From Pedobacter sp. ASV28 (lineage in GTDB: Bacteria > Bacteroidota > Bacteroidia > Sphingobacteriales > Sphingobacteriaceae): a stretch of 64,000 bases of DNA. The DNA lies in NCBI RefSeq assembly GCF_016428855.1, contig NZ_JAELTN010000001.1:1-64000 (forward strand), given 5' to 3'. Made by a program: the position numbers and the translations under genes. Position 1 is the first letter of the stretch; each line of letters opens with the position of its first letter. Shown in pieces: positions 16,412 to 25,643 of the stretch. Under the pieces are notes generated by a model. That model saw only the letters and a list, made by a program, of their open reading frames with translations. It was not told the DNA's origin and did not search any database.

Positions 16412-18313
16412 CTAATATGCCCTTTGGTTATTACCTTCTTTCCAGTTTACAAAAGCTTTATTTACCACTTTGTTTCCTCCAGGAGTTGGATAATTCCCCG
16501 AAAAGTACCAATCACCACTATGGTCCGGACAGGCTACATGAAGATTATCTAATGTCTGATAAATGACTTCCACTTCCGCTACGGTGTCTTTAGGCGTAAT
16601 AATTTGTGCTATTTTATCAGATATTTCCTGTTGTTGGAATGGACGATAAATCTCTTTAACATGATTAATAATTTCTTCTTTAGGCAGTAATAATGACGCT
16701 TTACACTTTTGGTAAACTTCTTCAATAATATGCTCCATACCTCTCTCTATCAATAATTGGATGGCCGCATCAAAAGCTACAAACTGTCCCATTTTCGACA
16801 TATCAATGCCATAGCAATCTGGATAACGAATTTGGGGCGCAGAAGAAACAATAATAATCTTTTTAGGATGCAGCCTATCGATGATCTTGATGATACTTTG
16901 TTTCAAGGTTGTTCCACGAACAATCGAATCATCTACGGCCACCAAAGTATCTGTGTGGTTTTTGATTACCCCATAGGTCGTATCATATACATGCGCCACC
17001 ATTTCTCCCCTATCAGCATCCTGTGTAATAAAAGTCCTTAGTTTTACATCTTTAATGGCCAATTTTTCTACCCTAGGTCGCATCGACAGCAACTCATCCA
17101 ATTCGCCATCGCTCAATTTTTCCTTGCGGTTCACCAAGGTATCTTTTTGCACATCCCTAATGTATTCATGCAGTCCATCTACCATACCATAAAAAGAAAC
17201 TTCTGCCGTATTTGGAATAAATGAAAAAACCGTATTCTTAATATCGTAATTTACAGCTTTTAATACCTGTGGGCAAAGCAACTGTCCCAACTTTTTACGT
17301 TCTTTATAGATATCGGCATCGCTACCTCTGGAGAAATAGATCCTTTCAAAGGAACAAGCTCTTTTTTCTGTGGGTTCACGATACATTTCTTGGGTAACGG
17401 TCCCATCTTTTTTGATGATCAGCGCATGCCCTGGCTCAATCTCTTTTACATTCTTGATCTGCACCTTAAAAGCAGTCTGTATGGCTGGTCGTTCCGAAGC
17501 TGCAACGACTACTTCATCATCGGCATAATAAAATGCCGGACGAATGCCTGAAGGGTCACGCAGTACAAAAGCATCTCCATTGCCAACAATACCGGAAATG
17601 GTATAACCACCATCCCAACTTTTGGCCGATCTGCGCAGAATATTGGCCAGATTTAGGTTTTTAGAGATCTTTTGGGTAATCTCTACATTACTTAAACCCT
17701 CTTTTTTATATTCGTCGAATAAGGTTTGGTTCTCGTCATCTAAGAAATGTCCTATTTTTTCGAGCACGGTAACCGTATCCGCTTTTTCCTTGGGGTGCTG
17801 CCCGAGTTCATATAATTGCTCCAGTAGCTCATCCACATTGGTCATATTGAAGTTTCCTGCAATAACCAGGTTTCTGGTCATCCAGTTATTCTGACGTAAG
17901 AAGGGATGGCAGTTCTCGATGCTATTCTTACCATGTGTGCCATAGCGCAAATGCCCCAACAATACCTCTCCAATAAAACTCACATTCTGTTTCAGGAATT
18001 CGGTGTCTTTCATAAGCTCAGGGGTTTCTTCCTGTATGGACACGAATTTATTTTGTACATAGCCAAAAATATCGGCAACAGCATTTTGCGCCATTGAACG
18101 ATAACGGCTAATGTAACGGCTACCTGGTTTCATATCCAGCTTAATGGTAGCTATACCTGCTCCATCCTGCCCACGGTTGTGCTGCTTCTCCATCAACAAG
18201 TATAATTTATTGAGGCCGTAAAGTGCTGTACCGTATTTTTCCTGGTAATATGAGAGAGGTTTTAACAAGCGGATAAAGGCTATACCGCATTCGTGTTTGA
18301 TCTGATCGCTCAT
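16412..18313 (-). CDS. Long PurF-like amidophosphoribosyltransferase
   Basis: A 633-residue protein with an N-terminal class II glutamine amidotransferase and a C-terminal phosphoribosyltransferase fold. Cys9 in KHECGIAFIR would be the N-terminal nucleophile after removal of an 8-residue propeptide. The amidotransferase part has QHNRGQDGAGIA, GHLRYGTHG and NGDAFVLRDPSGIRPAFYY. The transferase part has the PRPP loop VAVDDSIVRGTT (about residues 473-484). It is about 120 residues longer than E. coli PurF, with extra residues in both halves. In many Bacteroidota such a long paralogue exists beside a standard PurF, so first-step purine synthesis is likely but not certain. A -7 box lies 17 nt upstream. 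No other pur gene is adjacent. Confidence 0.82.
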   Translation of the reverse strand: MSDQIKHECGIAFIRLLKPLSYYQEKYGTALYGLNKLYLLMEKQHNRGQDGAGIATIKLDMKPGSRYISRYRSMAQNAVADIFGYVQNKFVSIQEETPELMKDTEFLKQNVSFIGEVLLGHLRYGTHGKNSIENCHPFLRQNNWMTRNLVIAGNFNMTNVDELLEQLYELGQHPKEKADTVTVLEKIGHFLDDENQTLFDEYKKEGLSNVEITQKISKNLNLANILRRSAKSWDGGYTISGIVGNGDAFVLRDPSGIRPAFYYADDEVVVAASERPAIQTAFKVQIKNVKEIEPGHALIIKKDGTVTQEMYREPTEKRACSFERIYFSRGSDADIYKERKKLGQLLCPQVLKAVNYDIKNTVFSFIPNTAEVSFYGMVDGLHEYIRDVQKDTLVNRKEKLSDGELDELLSMRPRVEKLAIKDVKLRTFITQDADRGEMVAHVYDTTYGVIKNHTDTLVAVDDSIVRGTTLKQSIIKIIDRLHPKKIIIVSSAPQIRYPDCYGIDMSKMGQFVAFDAAIQLLIERGMEHIIEEVYQKCKASLLLPKEEIINHVKEIYRPFQQQEISDKIAQIITPKDTVAEVEVIYQTLDNLHVACPDHSGDWYFSGNYPTPGGNKVVNKAFVNWKEGNNQRAY

Positions 18314-18330
18314 TGATTGTGATTGAGCCG

Positions 18331-18338
18331 CAAATTTA
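18331..18338 (-). promoter_or_regulatory. -7 box TAAATTTG of the purF-like gene
   Basis: Perfect TAnnTTTG on the minus strand, 17 nt before the ATG at 18313. A TTTTG lies 14 nt further upstream, shorter than the usual spacing. Confidence 0.5.
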
Positions 18339-18426
18339 CCCTTTTATAATTTCAAAACCTAGCAACAAATTGTCTCATTTAAGATAAACAAATCATTTTT
18401 TTGTTATTTTTTTGAGACAGAATTTG

Positions 18427-19257
18427 TTATATTTTTATTTTAAGGGAAGATATCTCTTCTTCCAGAAAGACAGAGGCGTGTTGGTCAAAGACCGATACCT
18501 CTCCAGAAGTATAAAAAATTCGCTGCCGGGTCTTAGCCAGCTTACCTTCAATTTCTGGATGACGCTGAAGATAATCAGTCAGGCTATTGGCTACAATATC
18601 GCCCTGAGCAATCAAACGTACTTTTTCTGGCAGATAGGTTTCAATTTTTGGCACCAGTAATGGATAATGTGTACAAGCCAATAAAATCGTATCAATATCG
18701 GCCGATTGATGCATGAGCTGGTGAATATATTGCTCTACAAAGTAATCCGCACCAGCATGGAGATGCTCCCCATTTTCTATTAAGGGAACCCACATAGGGC
18801 AGCTTTGCTGGTGAACTTCCACACTTGGAAAAAAGTGATGGATCTCTATGGGGTAAGAGTTGGAATTTACCGTACCTCTGGTACCCATTACCCCAATGTG
18901 TTTGCTTTGGCTAAAATTACCTATTACTTCGGCAGTAGGTCTAATTACCCCCAATACCCTATGGTTGGGGTATTTTTTGGGGAGATCCAACTGCTGTATA
19001 TTTCTTAGGGCCTTTGCCGAAGCCGTATTACAAGCTAAGATTACCAGTGGACAGCCTTGTTGAAACAGCCATTCTACGCATTCTAATGTATATTGATAGA
19101 CCGTTTCGAAAGAATGGTCGCCATATGGCGATCGGGCATTATCGCCCAGATAAATGTAATTATAGTCTGGCAGTTTTTGGGCAATAGACTTAAATACCGT
19201 AAGTCCGCCAAATCCAGAATCGAATATACCTATAGCATTTTGAGGGTTCATAAGCAT
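18427..19257 (-). CDS. murI: Glutamate racemase
   Basis: A 276-residue cofactor-independent racemase that makes D-glutamate for peptidoglycan. Motifs: AIGIFDSGFGGLTVF with the conserved Asp-Ser (residues 8-22), YLGDNARSPYGD, the first catalytic Cys in LACNTASAKAL (about 79) and the second in LLACTHYPLL (about 195), which act as the two-base pair. Length is normal. Two starts are possible (19257 or the in-frame ATG at 19251). The upstream terminator hairpin ends directly at the first ATG, so the second is at least equally likely. It is the last gene of the envelope cluster with bamA and the skp genes. Confidence 0.95.
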   Translation of the reverse strand: MLMNPQNAIGIFDSGFGGLTVFKSIAQKLPDYNYIYLGDNARSPYGDHSFETVYQYTLECVEWLFQQGCPLVILACNTASAKALRNIQQLDLPKKYPNHRVLGVIRPTAEVIGNFSQSKHIGVMGTRGTVNSNSYPIEIHHFFPSVEVHQQSCPMWVPLIENGEHLHAGADYFVEQYIHQLMHQSADIDTILLACTHYPLLVPKIETYLPEKVRLIAQGDIVANSLTDYLQRHPEIEGKLAKTRQRIFYTSGEVSVFDQHASVFLEEEISSLKIKI

Positions 19258-19291
19258 AAAAAAGCGGAATTAAGATTCCTTAATTCCGCTG
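19258..19291 (-). terminator. Hairpin between the second skp gene and murI
   Basis: On the minus strand GCGGAATTAAG pairs with CTTAATTCCGC around GAAT, followed by six T that run into the murI start codon. It could attenuate read-through from the skp genes into murI, or stabilise the upstream mRNA. Confidence 0.7.
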
Positions 19292-19312
19292 TTAAATTCT
19301 TGTTGTTGAAGA

Positions 19313-19912
19313 TTATGGTTTTTTAGCAGGGCCAGTAGCTGGTTTTGTTGCAGCAGGCGCAGCAGTTGCCGAAATACCCAACTTGGTTTTGATTGCAGGA
19401 GTAATATCTTCTCCCCCATCAAAGTAAACCAAGTTATTGAAACCTTGAGATACAGCAGTGTCAAAAACATAAGCAAGACCTTTTTCTTTAGCAATTGAAT
19501 TGATCGCTGCAGCTACTTTTTGTTGTAACGGAGGAAATAACTCATTTTGCTTGTTCTGAATATCTGTTGTCGCTTTGGTACGGGCATCTTCTATTCTCTT
19601 TTGCAAATCCTGTAGTTCATTTTGTGCAACTTGCAATTCTTTTACGACTACATCTTTATTGGCCTCGCTTATCGTTCTTTCTTTTTCCTGAGCAGCTTTG
19701 AACCTAGTTTGATATTCAGTGATCATTTTATCTATTTCTGCTTGTTTATTTTTGGCCAAGTTTTCAATAGTGGTCGAAATGCTTTTGGCTTCTGGTAAAA
19801 CAGCAAAAACCTCATCAGAATTCAGGTGTCCAAATTTTTGTTGTGCATTTGCAACATTAGAAGTAAAGAACAATCCTACTGCTACAAATAATACGTTAAT
19901 TAACTTTCTCAT
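19313..19912 (-). CDS. OmpH/Skp-family periplasmic chaperone, second copy
   Basis: A 199-residue secreted protein. The signal peptide ends VANAQQ. The mature part starts KFGHLNSDEVFAVLPEAKSI, a typical Skp opening strand. It then runs as a long charged coiled coil (about residues 45-115, KNKQAEIDKMITEYQTRF and onward) that forms the tentacle of the trimeric chaperone, and closes with the beta segment LAYVFDTAVSQGFNNLVYF. The C terminus is an Ala/Pro/Lys-rich tail (about 180-199), absent in the first copy. Skp holds unfolded outer-membrane proteins on the way to BamA. It lies 41 bp after its paralogue and is transcribed with bamA. Confidence 0.88.
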   Translation of the reverse strand: MRKLINVLFVAVGLFFTSNVANAQQKFGHLNSDEVFAVLPEAKSISTTIENLAKNKQAEIDKMITEYQTRFKAAQEKERTISEANKDVVVKELQVAQNELQDLQKRIEDARTKATTDIQNKQNELFPPLQQKVAAAINSIAKEKGLAYVFDTAVSQGFNNLVYFDGGEDITPAIKTKLGISATAAPAATKPATGPAKKP

Positions 19913-19953
19913 TTTTCTATTTTACTTAATATTTATTTTCTATTGTGTGTTTA

Positions 19954-20484
19954 TTATTTCACTAATGTGCCCGGTTTATAACCTAGTTTAATGATCACGT
20001 CATTACTGATGTCATAAGTACTGCTCGCATAAATCATCATGGTCGACTCGCTACTCTTATCAAAAACGAAGTCAATGTATTTGTTTTTTGCGATTTCTGC
20101 AATGGTTGAGGCGACTTTTTCTTGAATTGGCTTTAATAATTTGGTACGGGTTTGAAACAAATCTCCTTCAGGACCAAATTTTTGACGCTGTAACTCCTTG
20201 GCTTTCTTCTCTTTCTCTATAATATCATTTTCCCTGCGCCTACGCATATCATCTGTTAACAATACCTGGTCTGCCTGATAAGATTTGTACATTTTATCTA
20301 CTTCTACAAAAACCTCATCAACCTCTTTTTGATATTGCTTGGATAATCCCTCTAACTGTGTAAGGGATGATTTATAATCTGGCAAATGTTTTAAAATGTA
20401 TTCCGTGTCTACATAGGCCATTTTTTGTGCCGAAGCGCCCAAAGTGGCTAGGAATAAAAAGCTTGCTAAAATTACTTTTTTCAT
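19954..20484 (-). CDS. OmpH/Skp-family periplasmic chaperone, first copy
   Basis: A 176-residue secreted protein with signal peptide MKKVILASFLFLATLGASAQ. It has the Skp layout: KMAYVDTEYILKHLPDYKSS at the start, a charged coiled coil from about 40 to 120 with KSYQADQVLLTDDMRRRREN, and a closing strand YIDFVFDKSSESTMMIYAS. It ends without the Ala/Pro tail seen in the neighbour. Tandem skp genes directly after bamA are usual in Bacteroidota, where the two products are thought to serve different or overlapping clients. Eighty-eight bp separate it from bamA. Confidence 0.88.
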   Translation of the reverse strand: MKKVILASFLFLATLGASAQKMAYVDTEYILKHLPDYKSSLTQLEGLSKQYQKEVDEVFVEVDKMYKSYQADQVLLTDDMRRRRENDIIEKEKKAKELQRQKFGPEGDLFQTRTKLLKPIQEKVASTIAEIAKNKYIDFVFDKSSESTMMIYASSTYDISNDVIIKLGYKPGTLVK

Positions 20485-20572
20485 CTATTTATATTTTTTC
20501 AATCGGTACTGAAACGATCATGATTTTTATCTCTATATGTTTAACAAGTTCATGATCGATTCCTATTAATTA

Positions 20573-23116
20573 CTAATTAAATCCTCCCAGTTGTTGTGCT
20601 ATACTGAAGTGGAATTGGCCTTTATTGGCATCGGTTATACCTGGTATCTTATCAAATCCATAACCGTAGTCAATACCCAATAGTCCAAATATCGGTAAAA
20701 ATATTTTAGCACCCACACCAACTGATCTCCTTACATTAAACGGATTAAAGTCCCTAAACTTATCCCAAGTGTTACCGGCCTCACCAAAAACGGTCATAAA
20801 TGCGGTAGCTTGTTGAGAATTGATCACCGGATATCTTAATTCCATTACATATTTCGTGAATATTGGACTACCCGAGCTTTGTGCAATAGTTGGATTAGCC
20901 CCTACTGGTATAACCGAGTTGTTGGAATAACCACGCATAGCGATGATCTCAGAGCCTTGCAAAAAGTCAAAGCCTTGCATACCGTCTCCACCTAATTTAA
21001 AACGCTCGAATGCCGATTGTCCAACAGCACTGTTGTATGAACCTAAGAAACCAAACTGCGCCTGGCCTTTAAATACCAACTTGCCTATCACGGTCTCGAA
21101 CCATTGTGCCTCAAATTTCCATTTGTGGTATTCTGTAAATTTGTAACGGTCCTTGTCAGATGCTGTTGCATAATTTACCTTGTTAAATAAAGAATAAGGC
21201 GGCGTAGCTTGTATGGTAAACCTCAAATATGCACCTCCTGTTGGAAAAATATTATGGTTCCTCGAGTCACGTGCAATCTCTTGGGTCAAGTTTAAGTTAT
21301 AGGAAGTACCTGTACTAAATAAATAACCAGGGTAATTATTTAATACGTATTGATTTAAGTTAATAGAGTGAACCAAAGAGAACCAGTTATCTGGCCATTT
21401 CAGTTTCCTACCCAAACTCACAGAAACCCCATTTAAACGGATGCCATAGTAAGATGAATTGCTTTTGGCCAGACCATTTGATTGTAAAGAGGTAAAAGCA
21501 CTCAAACCAAAGCTCACCGGTTTCTTACCACCAAACCAAGGTTCAGAGAAAGAAAAGCTATAAGACTGGTAATATTTACCGTTGGTTTGACCACGTAAGC
21601 TTAGTCTTTGTCCATCGCCTTTTGGAAGAGGTCTATAGGCTTCTCCCTTAAACAGATTCTTTAACGAAAAGTTATTAAAGGTTAAACCCAAGGTACCAAT
21701 TACCCTACCTCCACCAAAACCACCCGAAAGCTCGATCTGGTCAGAAGGTTTTTCCTCTACATGGTAAACAATATCTACTGTTCCATCTGCCGGGTTTGGC
21801 TTTGGAACCGGATTGGTTTTAGACTCATCAAAATTACCTAATTGGCCAATTTCACGAACACTTCTGATCAATGCCTCTTTAGAGAATTTCTCACCCGGTT
21901 TGGTACGGATTTCCCTGATCACCACCCTATCGTTGGTAATGGTATTTCCTACCACGCTGATTTTATTGTTGGTGTATTGAGGGCCTTCATAAATTCGCAT
22001 CTCAATATCTACAGTATCATTATGGATTTTAGTCTGTACAGGATCAACATTAAATGTCAAATAGCCATCGTTAAGATAAATACTGGAAACATCATCTCCG
22101 TTTGCACTGCCCCTAAGCTTTTTCTCCAATTTTTCTTCACTGAATACTTCTCCCTTTTCTATACCTAAAATCTTTTCCAAGAAATTAGTCTGATACTTAG
22201 CGTTACCTACCCATGAAATATTGCCAAAATAGTATTTAGGACCTTCATAAACATCTATCTTGATACCTACTGTTTTATCGTTGTACTTATACACACTATC
22301 GCTTACAATAACGGCATCGCGATACCCTTTTTCATGTAATTTGGCAACTAGCTTAAGTTTATCTTCTTCGTATTTTTCTTTATTGAACTTACCGCTACCA
22401 AACACCTTATAGAAGGCACGTTGCTTAGTTTTCTTTAGGTATTTTCTAAGTTTAGCCGACTTAAAAGCTTTATTCCCTGTAAAGTTGATTTCCTGAACCT
22501 TAACCCTTCTTCCCTTATCAATCACTACTTGTAGAATGACACTGTTTTCCTGGTTTGGGTCTGGTTTTGTCTTATAATCTACCGTTGTATAGAAAAATCC
22601 TTTCTCATACATATATTTTGTAATGATAGATCGAGTGGTATTGTATAAATTGTCATTGATGATAGATTTACCAGCCTTATCACCAAGTTTCTCGGTAATA
22701 TCAGTTTTTTGAGATTTGCTGATACCGATAAACTCAAAGCTACTTAAACGTGGACGCTCTACTACTTCTATATCAAAATAAACCGTATCGCCATTTATTT
22801 TCGAAACGTTCAATTTTACATCATCAAATAAACCTTGTACCCAAAGATTTTTAATGGCATTTGCCGTAGCCTCTCCTGGAAGCATAACGGTTTCTCCTTT
22901 CGTTAATTTCGAAAGGGTAATGATCACATCCTTATCAAGATATTGGGATCCGGTTAAAGTGGTCCCTCCAATGATATACTCCTTAGGGCTAAAATAATCT
23001 AAACTTAAGCCATTTACTTTTAAAGAAGGTGCTGCTTGTGTTTGTGGGTTACGAATTTGAGCTAACGATGGCAAAGCAATCATTAGCAAAAATATAAGTT
23101 GGTATATTCTTCTCAT
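20573..23116 (-). CDS. bamA: Outer-membrane protein assembly factor BamA
   Basis: An 847-residue Omp85 protein, the core of the beta-barrel assembly machine. The signal peptide ends SLAQIRN. POTRA domains span about residues 40-440: patterns such as NLWVQGLFDDVKLNV, VVERPRLSSFEFIG, KVQEINFTGNKAF and KISVVGNTITNDRVVIREI. The C-terminal 16-strand barrel follows from about 450, including GGFGGGRVIGTLGLTFNNFS and the terminal IDYGYGFDKIPG segment. VRYP/LRYPVINSQ and the FGEAGNTW strand match the barrel end. It ends in FHFSIAQQLGGFN, not the classical aromatic-last residue. It sits between uppS and two skp genes. Confidence 0.95.
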   Translation of the reverse strand: MRRIYQLIFLLMIALPSLAQIRNPQTQAAPSLKVNGLSLDYFSPKEYIIGGTTLTGSQYLDKDVIITLSKLTKGETVMLPGEATANAIKNLWVQGLFDDVKLNVSKINGDTVYFDIEVVERPRLSSFEFIGISKSQKTDITEKLGDKAGKSIINDNLYNTTRSIITKYMYEKGFFYTTVDYKTKPDPNQENSVILQVVIDKGRRVKVQEINFTGNKAFKSAKLRKYLKKTKQRAFYKVFGSGKFNKEKYEEDKLKLVAKLHEKGYRDAVIVSDSVYKYNDKTVGIKIDVYEGPKYYFGNISWVGNAKYQTNFLEKILGIEKGEVFSEEKLEKKLRGSANGDDVSSIYLNDGYLTFNVDPVQTKIHNDTVDIEMRIYEGPQYTNNKISVVGNTITNDRVVIREIRTKPGEKFSKEALIRSVREIGQLGNFDESKTNPVPKPNPADGTVDIVYHVEEKPSDQIELSGGFGGGRVIGTLGLTFNNFSLKNLFKGEAYRPLPKGDGQRLSLRGQTNGKYYQSYSFSFSEPWFGGKKPVSFGLSAFTSLQSNGLAKSNSSYYGIRLNGVSVSLGRKLKWPDNWFSLVHSINLNQYVLNNYPGYLFSTGTSYNLNLTQEIARDSRNHNIFPTGGAYLRFTIQATPPYSLFNKVNYATASDKDRYKFTEYHKWKFEAQWFETVIGKLVFKGQAQFGFLGSYNSAVGQSAFERFKLGGDGMQGFDFLQGSEIIAMRGYSNNSVIPVGANPTIAQSSGSPIFTKYVMELRYPVINSQQATAFMTVFGEAGNTWDKFRDFNPFNVRRSVGVGAKIFLPIFGLLGIDYGYGFDKIPGITDANKGQFHFSIAQQLGGFN

Positions 23117-23179
23117 TTACAATCTAAAAAACGTTGCTAAGTTAATTTAAACTCATGTTAAAAAGTGTTAAAAGAAAAA

Positions 23180-23920
23180 TTAGTTCAATTGTTCACTAAT
23201 TTTGCCAAAGCGACGTTCGCGTTTTTGGTAATCGACAATAGCCTCAAAAAGGTGATCCCTCCTAAAGTCAGGCCATAGTGTTTCTGTAAAATATAATTCG
23301 GTATAAGCCATTTGCCACAAAAGGAAATTACTAACCCTATGCTCTCCACTGGTACGTATCATCAATTCTGGGTCAGGAATATTTGAAGTGGTCAATTTCG
23401 AAGCGAACAGGTGCTCATCAATCTGATCGATATTGATTTCCTTCTGCTCCACTTGTTTGGCTATTTTTTTGGCTGCTTCCACAATCTCCCATTTGGCACT
23501 ATAGCTCAATGCAAGCGTTAATGTACATTTGGTATTTTCCTTGGTCTTTTGCATAGCATTGTCCAAGTCTTCAATACATTTTTTTGGCAAAGAACCCAAA
23601 TCACCTATGGCATTCAGCCTGATGTTATTTTTATTGAGTGTCTCGGCTTCTTGATTAATGGTAGAAATCAGCAATTCCATCAGTGCATTCACCTCTTCTA
23701 CCGGACGGTTCCAGTTCTCTGTTGAAAACGCATATACAGTAAGGTATTTTATGCCTATCTCTACGCAACCTTCCACAATATCTTTTACTGATAATACGCC
23801 ACTTTCATGACCAAAAACCCTAAATTTCCCTTGATTTTTTGCCCATCTTCCATTACCATCCATAATGATGGCAATATGTTCAGGTAAGCGATTAATATCT
23901 ATTTGCTCTTTAAAATCCAT
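23180..23920 (-). CDS. uppS: Undecaprenyl diphosphate synthase (isoprenyl transferase)
   Basis: A 246-residue cis-prenyltransferase that builds the C55 lipid carrier for peptidoglycan and other polymers. Signature regions: HIAIIMDGNGRWAKNQGK with the catalytic Asp and the phosphate-binding GNGRWA (residues about 16-33), FGHESGV, YLTVYAFSTENWNRP (about 60-74) and near the end PDPELMIRTSGEHRVSNFLLWQMAYTEL, which binds the homoallylic substrate. The length is normal for the family. It lies between the porG-like gene and bamA, 25 bp from the former, inside the envelope cluster. Confidence 0.95.
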   Translation of the reverse strand: MDFKEQIDINRLPEHIAIIMDGNGRWAKNQGKFRVFGHESGVLSVKDIVEGCVEIGIKYLTVYAFSTENWNRPVEEVNALMELLISTINQEAETLNKNNIRLNAIGDLGSLPKKCIEDLDNAMQKTKENTKCTLTLALSYSAKWEIVEAAKKIAKQVEQKEINIDQIDEHLFASKLTTSNIPDPELMIRTSGEHRVSNFLLWQMAYTELYFTETLWPDFRRDHLFEAIVDYQKRERRFGKISEQLN

Positions 23921-23945
23921 TTATTGTGTAGAAGACCGTTAAAAG

Positions 23946-24752
23946 TTAAAAGCACTTTTGGCTCACAAAGGTATAAGTTATGCCAATACCTACAAACATA
24001 TATGTATCTCTTTTTCTAAAATCTCCTCTTTGTGTATCTTTGGCCCCTATGTAAACGCCTGTTTTTTCGCCAGACCGATCTGACAAAGCCTTTTGTATTT
24101 GCCCAACACTGCCATTATTGGCAAAATCTGCCGGATCTGGGTAGCTTCCACTTACATCATCCAAATAATCGGTATAGGCATTTCGATAACCGATATTACC
24201 AAGCAGGCTCCACTTTTCACTAAAATTATATTTTACCCCTGCCCCATAAGGAATGACCAGTGCATAGGTTTTATAGCTTTTTTCCTGCCCTTCGGTGGTA
24301 TATAATGCCAACTCATATTCCTTTCCCATATATTTGGTCTTCGGGTTAAATATCACTGTCCCTATTCCTGTATATAAATATGGGGAAAATCGTTTAAAGC
24401 CTCCCCCTGCAAAGTAATCTAAAAAATTAAAATCCACCATAAAGGTAAATTCGTTCAAATTACTATAAAAATTGAGGTTCCTATCCCTAAACTGGGGGTA
24501 TGTTGATTTGGCATCATCTGCTTTGATTTTGCCAAAATTATAATGAAAACCTATTGCCCAATTTGGATCTAGATTGGCCTTGACAAATAAGCTGGCGGCC
24601 AAACCACTAATTTTCAATGGATGGTCTGGGTTCAAATCGCCTATATATCCAGCCCCTCCAACCTGTGCCCCCACTTCCCAAACCTGAGCACGGCCATCAG
24701 CAATAAAAAGAAAACTTACGATAAAAAATAAAATAGTTTTTTTTCGGGCCAT
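23946..24752 (-). CDS. porG: DUF6089 outer-membrane protein, PorG-like T9SS component
   Basis: A 268-residue beta-barrel protein with signal peptide MARKKTILFFIVSFLFIADG ending RAQ. The mature start VWEVGAQVGGAGYIGDLN is the DUF6089 signature. Alternating hydrophobic strands with aromatic ends, such as WAIGFHYNFGKI, FTFMVDFNFLDYF and MFVGIGITYTFVS, fit a small eight-strand barrel. In Porphyromonas gingivalis the DUF6089 protein PorG is part of the type IX secretion outer-membrane ring complex, and its gene lies in the same nadK-uppS-bamA-skp neighbourhood as here. The assignment rests on family and synteny, so the symbol is an inference. It starts one base after the nadK stop. Confidence 0.78.
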   Translation of the reverse strand: MARKKTILFFIVSFLFIADGRAQVWEVGAQVGGAGYIGDLNPDHPLKISGLAASLFVKANLDPNWAIGFHYNFGKIKADDAKSTYPQFRDRNLNFYSNLNEFTFMVDFNFLDYFAGGGFKRFSPYLYTGIGTVIFNPKTKYMGKEYELALYTTEGQEKSYKTYALVIPYGAGVKYNFSEKWSLLGNIGYRNAYTDYLDDVSGSYPDPADFANNGSVGQIQKALSDRSGEKTGVYIGAKDTQRGDFRKRDTYMFVGIGITYTFVSQKCF

Positions 24753-24753
24753 T

Positions 24754-25635
24754 CTAATAATTACGGGTATCTATACCCCAAAGTAATTTATTCCTTAACG
24801 TCGTTAAAAAGGTTTCATTGTTAAGACGAACAAGATTTATATGAAATCGTGCTTTATTGATGCTGATCTTCACAGATCGATCAACCGTTTCCGTCCTTGA
24901 ATCGCAGGTTACCAGAAATTTCGTGCTTCGGGCCTCTACCTGAAAAGTAAGTTCTACATCATCCGGAACAATAACAGGCCTTACATTCAAATTATGAGGT
25001 GCTACCGGGGTAATTACAAAGTTTTGCGAATTTGGCAAAATGATAGGCCCTCCACAACTCAGCGAGTAGGCGGTAGAACCAGTTGGTGTAGCAATGATCA
25101 ATCCATCGGCCCAATAGGAATTGACAAACTCCCCATTCATATAAGCGTGGATAATCATCATCGCCGAATTATCGCGCCTATGAATAGTAATATCGTTTAG
25201 CGCAAAGTTCTCATCGCCAAACAGCGCATGTTGCGATTCAATACTTAGCACACTCCTTTTATCTATACTATATGCTCCTTGAACCAATGCCATTATCGCA
25301 TTATTGATCTCTGCCTTATTGATACTGGCCAAAAAACCCAAACGCCCGAAATTGATGCCGATTACAGGAATTTGCGAATCACGGACAAAGCTTAATGTGT
25401 CTAATAGAGTCCCATCCCCACCTAAACTCAGTAGCACGTCTGCTTTACTAACCAACTCTTTATGATCTGAAAAAGTACCAACATTACGGGGAAGTGTGAC
25501 CTTGTTCTTTACAAAATTGAAAAACTTATGATATACTTCTATCTCAACATGATTAGCGGCTAAAGCGTCAAATACCTCTTGAATGAAAGGTAAAACACTG
25601 TCATTAAAGTCTCTACCGTATATAGCTATTTTCAT
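24754..25635 (-). CDS. nadK: NAD kinase
   Basis: A 293-residue cytoplasmic kinase making NADP from NAD and ATP or polyphosphate. It has the diagnostic GGDG motif in LSLGGDGTLLDTL (about residues 70-82), the IPVIGINFGRLGFLA segment, the NE/D motif in FALNDITIHR (about 142) and TPTGSTAYSLSCGGPI (about 180-195) for nucleotide binding. Only 8 bp separate it from the CBS gene upstream and one base from the DUF6089 gene downstream, so it is firmly in the operon. Confidence 0.95.
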   Translation of the reverse strand: MKIAIYGRDFNDSVLPFIQEVFDALAANHVEIEVYHKFFNFVKNKVTLPRNVGTFSDHKELVSKADVLLSLGGDGTLLDTLSFVRDSQIPVIGINFGRLGFLASINKAEINNAIMALVQGAYSIDKRSVLSIESQHALFGDENFALNDITIHRRDNSAMMIIHAYMNGEFVNSYWADGLIIATPTGSTAYSLSCGGPIILPNSQNFVITPVAPHNLNVRPVIVPDDVELTFQVEARSTKFLVTCDSRTETVDRSVKISINKARFHINLVRLNNETFLTTLRNKLLWGIDTRNY

Positions 25636-25643
25636 GAAGGATA

